From Owenia fusiformis (Eukaryota > Annelida > Polychaeta > Sabellida > Oweniidae): a DNA stretch of 64,000 nucleotides. Both the position numbers and the translations under genes were made by a program. The stretch lies in contig CAIIXF020000012.1 in assembly GCA_903813345.2 (NCBI GenBank), positions 36,066,528-36,130,527 on the forward strand. Reading direction: 5' to 3'. Position 1 is the first letter of the stretch. Every line of letters begins with the position of its first letter. This document shows, piece by piece, positions 58,701 to 64,000 of this stretch. The notes beneath the pieces are model-generated. The model was not told the DNA's origin and did not search any database. It saw only the letters and a program-made list of their open reading frames with translations.

Positions 58701-61700
58701 ACTTTTACAATTTTTTTAACATTTTTCATTGTTTGCTTTTGAGCTCAAGTTTAATCCCTTACATCAACCGCATGCAGCTTAGCATAATGTTTTCTAGATT
58801 TTCTGTATCCAATTTAGTATAATTGTTAGTACAGTACAATTCTTTTTTTTAAATAGATTTAAAGAATTAATATAGAATGAATTAAAATCTGCAAAGTATT
58901 ATAGTATTAAAATAGAATGTTAGTTGTTTTATTGCTAAATCCTCTTTTTTGTTCATGTATTTAGTTCATGTATGATATTGATGTTTTCTTTTCTGGTCAT
59001 TCCCTCACTGCATGATCTCTGAGTGCACACATTCAAGATATCCATGGTACTAACTTACTATATCCCAGCATTCTTTAGTCCCATACTTGAAATCCTTTAA
59101 TCTGATTGGCCAATTGATTGTCATGTGAGTAAAATCGTCCCTAAACATAGACTCCTTCTAAGTTGCATCAGTTTTCAGAATGATCAAAAATTGAAGAATG
59201 AATGATTCTAAAATGTGTGAAGTTTACTATACAGTCTGCAAAGTGAACTCTTGTACTTGTTTGTGAAATAGATTTCCTTGTAAAATCTAACAAATTTTGA
59301 AAAAAAAATCAGAAGATTACTTTTTGTTGATGTATATAGAAGCTAACGACATCTACACAATCGATTTAATGTTAATGAAGGAGGAATAGGATCGGATACT
59401 GTTTTGTATAATCTGAGGAGGTGACACTAAAAGTGGGATTTAGTTTAATCTTGAGATGGGTTCAAAATCATTCCTGTACAGATACTACTATTATATTTAC
59501 ATATACAGGTGAGAGTGATGAGATTACTATGAAATTACTATGTATATATTGTTTACTATGTTTACAAATGACAGCTTTATAGTTGATAGCCAGCTTTTGC
59601 TAAAGGGAGGTTGTGGATGATTTTATGCATGACTGTCTTGTTTCAGACTTTAAATGAAAGTAAAGGCCAAATTCAAAGGCTAGGAGACAAAACATGAGTG
59701 CATTAAATCACCAACAATTCATTGAGTTGTGAGCTTTGTTCTTTTCACATACTTTTAATTTGGTGCCGACTTTAATTTGGTAAAGGTGAAATAGAAAAAA
59801 GCCAATTTACATCTTCACCAAATTAAATAGCACCAAATTAACCCAATCTAAAGTATTGCTCAAGATTTTAAAAAATACATAATTTATCCAGTTTTTTCAA
59901 GTTTGATATTTTGACCCGCAAGCACTAAACATTGTAAGTTTTGTATTTAGGTTGCTAAATATGGGATATGCACATCTTTTAAGGCAGAATCAGATCTACA
60001 GGGGTGAAAAAATTACAAGCAACATGGACAATTGACCTATAATCTATTCTTTATAATCTCAAATACCATATCTCCCAAAAGATTCACGATGTGTTTTAAA
60101 TTGGTGAAGTTATTATGGATTCAAAGTTCAAAAATGGGTGACAAATATGTAAATTCTCCCAAATAATAATAATGGTAACCATTATTATAGAAAAATAGTT
60201 ATTGTAAAAATCTTTAGTTTCCTTGAAATAAAATGTGCACCTTAGGAATTTTTAGAAAATAAACATGACAAGGAATGACATGAGCCAGAAATATTCTAAA
60301 ATTGAAACAATTTTTTGTTGGCCTGCTCGCTAGATCTGATTCTCTCTTTAACTTAGGATAAGCCCTATCTATCTAAAACTTCCAGTTCACCTAATGTCAT
60401 GCCATTATCATATGTTAGGATTATCAAAATCTAGTAAGTTTAATTGTTATTTTCTCTATGATTCAGGTGGTGAACTGACATCATAACTGTTATTTTCTCA
60501 ATATATCCAGTTGTAAACTGACATCAGAATTGTTATTTCTCTATATTTCCAGTGGTAAACTGACATCATGATTTTTATTTTTTCTATATTTCCAGTGGTA
60601 AATTGACATCAAAATTGTTCTTTTCTCTATATATCCAGTGGTGAACTAACACCATGATTTTTATTTTCTCTATTTTTCCAGTGGTAAACTGACATCATAG
60701 TTGTTATTTTCTCTATATTTTCAATGGTAAACTGACATCATAATTGTTATTTTCTCTATATTTTCAATGGTAAACTGACATCATAATTGTTATTTTCTCT
60801 ATATTTTCAATGGTAAACTGACATCATAATTGTTATTTTCTCTATATTTTCAATGGTAAACTGACATCATAATTGTTATTTTCTCTATATTTCCAGTGGT
60901 AAACTGACATCACCAAGATGGAAAACATTCAAAGGTCTCAAGCTGATGCTAAAAGACAAGATACGATTAAACAACATGATTTGGCGGGAATGGCATATGC
61001 AATGTGAGTAGCGAGAAACCAGGTTTTATTACTTTGTGTTATGTACAATGACATGAATAAATATTTAGCTACTTTCAAAACATCTTCCGATCTCAGGGCT
61101 TCAAAATCCAGAATGTATTCTTTCTTTTTACCCCCTGCGATAAGCAGTTAGCATTTCCCTGATTAAGAACTCGCAATCTGATTGGCTGTCGCAACACTGC
61201 GACAGAAACCATGTACAAGTCATTTCGCATAATTAGATCACGTGATTCAGTTTAATCGGGCGCTTCCAAATTGGTTATAGCAGGGGGAAGAAGGAGGTAC
61301 GGATTCTGGATACCTGCTTAGGAGGATGCTTTCAAAAAGTCAATTTCATCAAATTAATATGTTGACATTACTGATTCATAATTTTTTTCTTTTTGCAATG
61401 ATTGCATAGATTTTAAAAATTCTAATAATTATTCAGAATCTAGTCCCTAATGTAACAGAACTGAAGTTGTTGCTTGGAAGGTATTCCTTAATAAAAAATG
61501 AATTGTTAATAAAAAATCTAATTCCATCAGTCATTCCTTGTTGACAGAAATTATTTGAAGTAAAATAAAATAAGTTATTGTCACAATTACATGAAATTCA
61601 AATACATGTACATGCAAAATGTCAGTTTCAGTAATACTTAATATTATGTAACCATAATTTAGTAATGGTTATTTTCATATAAAGATTTCTAGAATTTATA

Positions 61701-64000
61701 CAGCATTAGAAATTGCTAAAGAGGATAAGTATTGTTGATTATAAAGTGTTTTTTTATTCTAAAGCAAAAATTACAAAATAAATGTTATTCAGTTGATTTT
61801 CTCCCGAATTAATTTATATCCAAAATCAGTTTCATCAAAATGAATCAATCAAATAATTGAGCAATTTTAAGATGACAGTTTTGTAAGAATTAACAGTCCA
61901 AATATATACCAATAATGCTGTACAGTGTATATTACTTATGTTCCCTAGAAAAATGGAAAATATTTCAAAATTAAGTTGAGTCAATCAACACTTAAGAAAA
62001 TAAATCACTTGCTGTTAAATGAGTCAGAATCATTCAATTAGTAATAAAAAACATGAATTGCGTTCCAATTCGAAAATATTTAACCTCCAGTGCCTATACA
62101 TTCTAAAGAGACTGAATAAGTAATAAATAAACACAGATTTTGCTTTTTATTTTAAATCTAATTTTAAGTGCCTCCATATTAAAAAGAGCCACAATTAGAA
62201 ATAAATTTAGAAGAGAAATACATGATGAACAAATAGAGATACTCAAAGAACAGAAAGAAATACAAAGGAAACAAAAGAAACACTACAAACAAAAATACAA
62301 AATTAACAAAGATAAATGTACTGGAGTAAATAAACTTCAATTTTGCTTCTTACTTAATCTTAATCTAACCTGCAGAGCTGTATTAAATAATTTTCTAACA
62401 TGCTGCCATTTTATGTCACCACCATAAGTAGTAACATATTGTTAATCTCCAACTTTTTTTCTTGGTAGCATTGGCTTGTCAGCATGTGGTGTCTGTAACA
62501 AATGGCAGGTGGTGACATTTTGCCATTTCATTTTTAACTAGTGTTTATCATCAGGTGTTCATGCAGGTGGTGGGACACACATACAGTAAAACCTGTCTAA
62601 TCCGAACACCATTAGGACTAGCCAGAAATGTATCTCTTAGAATGCAGGGGTTTCACTAGAATTTCTCACAACAAGCTAAATAAATTAAAACAACAAGCAA
62701 AATTAATGGAAATCATACATTTAACATGGAAAAGTTGAAAAGTCCCTAAAAACAACAGGTGATTTTGTGAAAACAACTGGTAAAAATCGTCTGTTTCCTG
62801 CTACTAATGAAATCTCTGGAATGGTAGTTAATGGGACATAACAAATTTGGAAATGTTCACAGGAAGTGTACATGAAGAGGTGTTCGGATTAGAGATGTGT
62901 TTTGATATACAGGTTTCACTGTATAGACATAGGAAATATATCCAGACGGACTTGTTACTCCATCTCAACTGCAGTTTGCTGTTGTTTTACAGATATTCAA
63001 TTCAAGAAACCTGTGGTGTCCCAGTTTGCAACTCCAATCACAGATGAGTCGCACTCTAAACCAGAGGTGAGTATATTAACCCCCCACCCCCTCCCATTAT
63101 GGAATATTCCATATAAGTGTACCCAGTATTTGTTATTTTATTTTCATCAAAACACAATTTTTGCTGCAAAATGTAAAATTGTTGAATTGAGTGCCATCTA
63201 TCTAACATTTTCAAAGCTCCTTTAATTTGTCAGATCTTCCATGTAAATAGTCCATCCTATCAGCGTTTGGATCTGTCTAACTACTGTTTCACCCTTTTCA
63301 GGCGGTTGTGTTGGAAGGGAAATACTGGAAGAGAAGGCTAGATACAGTCACCTGCGAATATCAGAAATGGCGGGAATTTTTTAAATTGCGTATTCAGCGG
63401 GAGTATCAAAGAAATAATGAGGTAACTTTTTTAATATCATTAAAAACATTCCTTGTTTACAAAAAATGTTAAAAAAATGTGTAGGAAATGTTCACTCTTT
63501 AAAATTAGGCTTGCTGAATATGCCATTTACAATTGAGCATAACTGGGAAATAACTCAGGATATTTTATGTCACATGACACATATATTCAACCAATCACAG
63601 AAAGGGAGACAACAGCGCGTATGGTGAAGTGATAATAAAAAGATAACTGCTTATCAGTTCAACGTTCTGGTTTTGGGCATACTTGGTAAATTACACGGTG
63701 GCCATTTTGAATTTTTCAATAAAAAAAGTTGATATATTTATCACTTTGTCATGATCTACTCTCTTAAACTTACCTAAATGTTTTTAGAATGAATTAAAAT
63801 ATTTTTTGACGCTGATATTGTAGGATGTACCAACTGAAGTTCTGTTGGACAGGGTGGCCCAGCAAAATGTTTTCCATCTCATTCAATCACACAATATGCA
63901 GACGGATGATATGCAGTTGTTAATGGATGATGATTACGCCATGGACCTGTCAGACACACTTTTCTCAACTCTTAATCAGCCGTTTCAGTTCCCAAACCCT
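37468..64000 (+). CDS. Mondo: Mondo-type bHLHZip transcription factor (MLXIP/MLXIPL orthologue), N-terminal exons, 3' truncated
   Basis: Five exons (37468-37790, 60897-61003, 62993-63066, 63302-63421, 63824-64000 and on) join in frame to 267 residues of the Mondo N terminus. Mondo proteins are glucose-6-phosphate-responsive factors that shuttle to the nucleus and activate carbohydrate-response genes with Mlx. Visible landmarks: IHSGHFMMS (conserved region I, about residues 41-49), LTKLFECLTLAYSGKL (region II, nuclear-export segment), PRWKTFKGLKLMLKDKIRLN with IWREWHMQY (region III, 14-3-3-binding helix), VLEGKYWKRRL (region IV) and DLSDTLFSTL. The activation and bHLH-zipper parts lie beyond the right edge. 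An in-frame TAG at 37456 precedes two possible starts, ATG 37468 and ATG 37480; the second has A at -3. Intron 1 is 23.1 kb and filled with transposons; both of its splice sites are tandemly amplified. Confidence 0.93.
37772..37917 (+). repeat. Tandem copies of the Mondo exon 1 splice donor
   Basis: The junction ACTCGCATACAG|GTGAGTTTG is followed by about four diverged copies with breakpoints at 37825 (ACAG|ATGAG, donor GT lost), 37852 (ACAG|GTGAG), 37883 (ACCG|GTGAG) and a partial at about 37904. Spacing 27-35 bp. The first extra codon after the true junction is TGA, so use of a downstream donor would end translation. Confidence 0.85.
37918..39202. other. Mondo intron 1, no recognisable gene
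   Basis: A C-run lies at about 38033-38048. Short frames only. Confidence 0.4.
39203..39677. mobile_element. Pogo-like MITE, copy A, with an expanded internal 31-bp array
   Basis: Ends TACAGTTAAAACTAATCC and AGACAGGTTTCACTATA, inverted relatives of the TACAGTGAAACCTGTCTAATC termini seen at 62582. Within it, 39285-39660 is about 12 copies of ACATTAAGAGGTGTTCACAT + AAGACATGTTC, so the minisatellite grew inside the element. Confidence 0.75.
39678..42756. other. Mondo intron 1, small repeats only
   Basis: Contains copy 2 of a dispersed 42-bp repeat (40032-40075), a two-copy ~146-bp duplication with TATATAAATA boxes (41180-41460), a TAAA run near 41105, and four 31-bp copies of AGAGACCCTACCCCCACTAT + CAACGGCCATC (42058-42182). 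No gene seen. Confidence 0.55.
41180..41460 (+). repeat. Two-copy ~146-bp duplication carrying TATA-like boxes
   Basis: Both copies share TTACAGTATTCACATTTTG, GTTATATAAATAG and TCTGAAGAGCATTGTTTTTC. The TATA-like box and a conserved downstream segment resemble a core promoter, but no transcript unit follows. Confidence 0.6.
43306..44716 (-). pseudogene. Retrotransposon ORF2, 3' part: reverse transcriptase
   Basis: Continues exactly where 49219 stops. RT blocks: GIFPDHLKAAKVIPIYKK, YRPISVLPVFSKLLEKL, NQFGFREKKST, LFLDFSKAFDTIDH (motif A Asp), GIPQGSILGPLFFIVYIND (motif B), LFADDTNI (motif C). A C-terminal domain with YNTRNR and QLWNKLPERL follows, to TAA at 43306-43308. One premature TAA at 44353-44355 lies in frame between IDHEILF and KLYFYGIRG. 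Apart from that stop and the insertion the frame is intact, so the copy died recently. Confidence 0.9.
47244..47716. mobile_element. Nested palindromic MITE
   Basis: GTGATCCACTCGATTA at the left and TAATCGAGCGGATCAC at the right are inverted. Long internal inverted blocks (TAGGCAGAATTC, ATCAGTATCATATGT, TTAATTCCT) give a near-palindrome of 473 bp. Outer duplication unclear. Confidence 0.65.
47742..48056 (-). CDS. Small Cys-rich (CXC/tesmin-like) frame inside the 4.5 kb transposon
   Basis: 104 codons, ATG directly preceded by an in-frame TAG that could also be a splice acceptor. The N-terminal half has ACSCKGACDSMRCSCKKQDL and a following CGSSCKCRKGVCENC, a Cys pattern like one tesmin/TSO1 CXC repeat. 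The tail is acidic. In other invertebrates such Cys-rich segments occur at the C terminus of long uncharacterised, probably transposon-encoded proteins. I infer this is the last exon of the lost transposase gene of this element; it might bind DNA through zinc. Confidence 0.55.
   Translation of the reverse strand: MENGHAPQEIMELVACSCKGACDSMRCSCKKQDLICGSSCKCRKGVCENCPTNQHDDIDESDNEFEPVDDTITPNVEDQEENELPENLLPDDWMNQLVKVDAII
49219..50615 (-). pseudogene. Retrotransposon ORF2, 5' part: AP endonuclease domain and start of RT
   Basis: About 465 codons without a stop. Endonuclease motifs in order: ALSETWL, RGGGVGIYV, YKPPNVDV, TGDFNIDL, ATLIDNIFTND and SDHFPVY (catalytic His). A linker region and the RT entry segment (AAGLDDFKPFVIKECGYTLL) follow, then the frame is cut by the DNA transposon at 49218. 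No ATG opens the frame; the apparent first codon is TTG, and upstream homology continues in another frame, suggesting a 5' frameshift. Confidence 0.88.
50963..51313. mobile_element. Pogo-like MITE, copy B
   Basis: TACAGTAAAACAAGTCTAATC at the left; AGGTGTTCAGATATACAAGT then TTAACTGTA at the right. 351 bp with a centre homologous to copy D (GGGACTAGCC, ATGGGAGATA). Confidence 0.75.
51314..52781. other. Mondo intron 1, no recognisable feature
   Basis: A C-run near 51720 and AT-rich sequence. No gene seen. Confidence 0.4.
52782..54015 (+). repeat. 79-bp minisatellite built from a pogo-like MITE end
   Basis: About 15 nearly identical copies. Each includes TACAGTGAAACTTGTCTAAC + TTGAACACAC, a version of the MITE terminus, plus ATTGTGAGATCAACCTTGGC and ACACATAATTATACACATAG. 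Just outside, TACAGTGAAACCACTGGAAC at 54060 starts what looks like the parent MITE. Confidence 0.95.
54016..54979. other. Mondo intron 1, MITE remnant then no recognisable feature
   Basis: 54058-54215 resembles the interior of the pogo-like MITE (GGAACCAGCC, GTGTTC, TGTTCACATTGAGAAG). A C-run lies at 54893-54906. Confidence 0.45.
54980..55370. repeat. 17-bp minisatellite
   Basis: About 22 copies of TTTGTCATCATTGAGTA with variants (GAACA, GTGTA), including an internal duplication of a longer block with CACCATTTAGCATTGTC. Confidence 0.9.
55371..56756. other. Mondo intron 1, no recognisable feature
   Basis: AT-rich; a frame at 55300-55605 starts in the minisatellite and shows no domain. Confidence 0.4.
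56819..57658. mobile_element. hAT-like non-autonomous transposon
   Basis: 840 bp with short termini C(T/A)GTGTTCTCCCT and a GCGCCACGC-rich left part. ATAGG occurs directly at both edges (56814-56818, 57659-57663), compatible with a 5-bp duplication, although the host repeat itself contains this word. hAT membership is inferred from the CAGTG terminus. Confidence 0.65.
57427..57470. repeat. Perfect 19-bp hairpin
   Basis: CATTTGTTTTGATGTTATG, 6-nt loop, exact complement. It lies inside the hAT-like element. Confidence 0.9.
57956..60439. other. Mondo intron 1, one hairpin and no confirmed gene
   Basis: 59756-59841 is a palindrome of TTAATTTGGTGC / GCACCAAATTAA, a small MITE type. A frame at 58212-58393 ends at a consensus donor (TCTAG|GTGAGT) but has no recognised domain. 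Confidence 0.45.
60440..60896 (+). repeat. 43-bp minisatellite made of copies of the Mondo exon 2 acceptor
   Basis: Ten units precede the true exon. Each contains a pyrimidine-rich TTATTTTCTCTATATTTCCAG-like tract of which the last part and TGGTAAACTGACATCA match the real junction at 60896/60897. The six distal units keep an AG at the junction. The four units nearest the exon are nearly identical to each other and read TTTTCAATGG, without AG. Every decoy unit continues with TAA right after the exon-like part. Confidence 0.95.
60897..61003 (+). CDS. Mondo: Mondo exon 2
   Basis: 107 nt, acceptor tatttccag, donor CAAT|GTGAGT. Encodes GKLTSPRWKTFKGLK and DKIRLNNMIWREWHMQ, the best-conserved helix of the glucose-sensing module. 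It starts with the sequence that is repeated upstream as a 43-bp array. Confidence 0.93.
61004..62581. other. Mondo intron 2, no recognisable gene
   Basis: AT-rich; a Lys-rich frame at 62140-62427 shows no domain. Confidence 0.4.
62582..62923. mobile_element. Pogo-like MITE, copy D (best preserved)
   Basis: 342 bp with TA ends: TACAGTAAAACCTGTCTAATC on the left and GATATACAGGTTTCACTGTA on the right, each with CCGAACACC/GGTGTTCGG inside. It lies in Mondo intron 2, 69 bp before exon 3. Confidence 0.85.
62993..63066 (+). CDS. Mondo: Mondo exon 3
   Basis: 74 nt, acceptor ttgttttacag, donor CCAGAG|GTGAGT. Encodes IQFKKPVVSQFATPITDE and ends SHSKPE, in the same place as the vertebrate HRKPE sequence. 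Confidence 0.9.
63302..63421 (+). CDS. Mondo: Mondo exon 4
   Basis: 120 nt, acceptor cccttttcag, donor AATGAG|GTAACT, phase 0 both sides. Encodes AVVLEGKYWKRRLDTV and CEYQKWREFFKLRIQRE. Confidence 0.92.
63824..64000 (+). CDS. Mondo: Mondo exon 5 (runs off the window)
   Basis: Acceptor gatattgtag, open to the end of the window (59 codons). Ends in an acidic stretch with MDDDYAMDLSDTLFSTL. SDTLFS is conserved in vertebrate Mondo proteins. Confidence 0.88.

Noticed and set aside
62140-62427. 95-codon Lys-rich frame in Mondo intron 2
   Set aside because: Composition follows AT-rich sequence; no conserved Mondo segment belongs between WHMQ and YIQ, which join directly.

Overview
This window comes from an AT-rich invertebrate animal genome. 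The reasons are spliced genes with consensus GT/AG junctions, a Mondo (MLXIP/MLXIPL-type) transcription factor gene, secreted F5/8 type C (discoidin) genes, CR1/Jockey-type retrotransposon pieces, many palindromic DNA transposons and many minisatellites. I cannot name the phylum; a marine lophotrochozoan or invertebrate deuterostome would fit. There are no bacterial features. Most of the open reading frames in the window are chance or repeat-derived.

Three host genes can be supported. (1) Minus strand, 103-2911: the first two coding exons of a secreted coiled-coil plus F5/8C protein; its remaining exons lie off the left edge. (2) Minus strand, 24785-33924: a complete four-exon paralogue of it (exons 33924-33597, 31216-31090, 27887-27692, 24925-24785), 263 residues, with phases that join cleanly. 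(3) Plus strand, 37468 to beyond 64000: the first five coding exons of a Mondo gene (37468-37790, 60897-61003, 62993-63066, 63302-63421, 63824-64000+) with a 23.1 kb first intron. Genes 2 and 3 are arranged head to head about 3.5 kb apart.

The rest is a dense repeat landscape. 3.5-14 kb holds non-autonomous transposons and retrotransposon remnants. 14134-24116 is a four-level nest: a fold-back element is split by a 9.09 kb CACTGTG-ended element with a TGA target duplication, which carries a ~520-bp tandem array, which is interrupted by an apparently intact mariner (17365-19337). The Mondo first intron holds a CR1/Jockey-like element (42757-50690) split by a 4.5 kb inverted-repeat transposon with an ATA target duplication, plus pogo-like MITEs and several minisatellites.

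The most unusual observation is that three separate exon/intron boundaries in two unrelated genes are tandemly amplified, so that each repeat unit carries a copy of the splice site. They are the exon 1 donor of gene 1 (about 28 copies of a 38-bp unit), the Mondo exon 1 donor (about 4 degenerate copies) and the Mondo exon 2 acceptor (10 extra copies of a 43-bp unit). A second pattern is that four palindromic elements begin with CAC and are flanked by perfect 5-bp target duplications, as known for Transib/RAG-type transposons.
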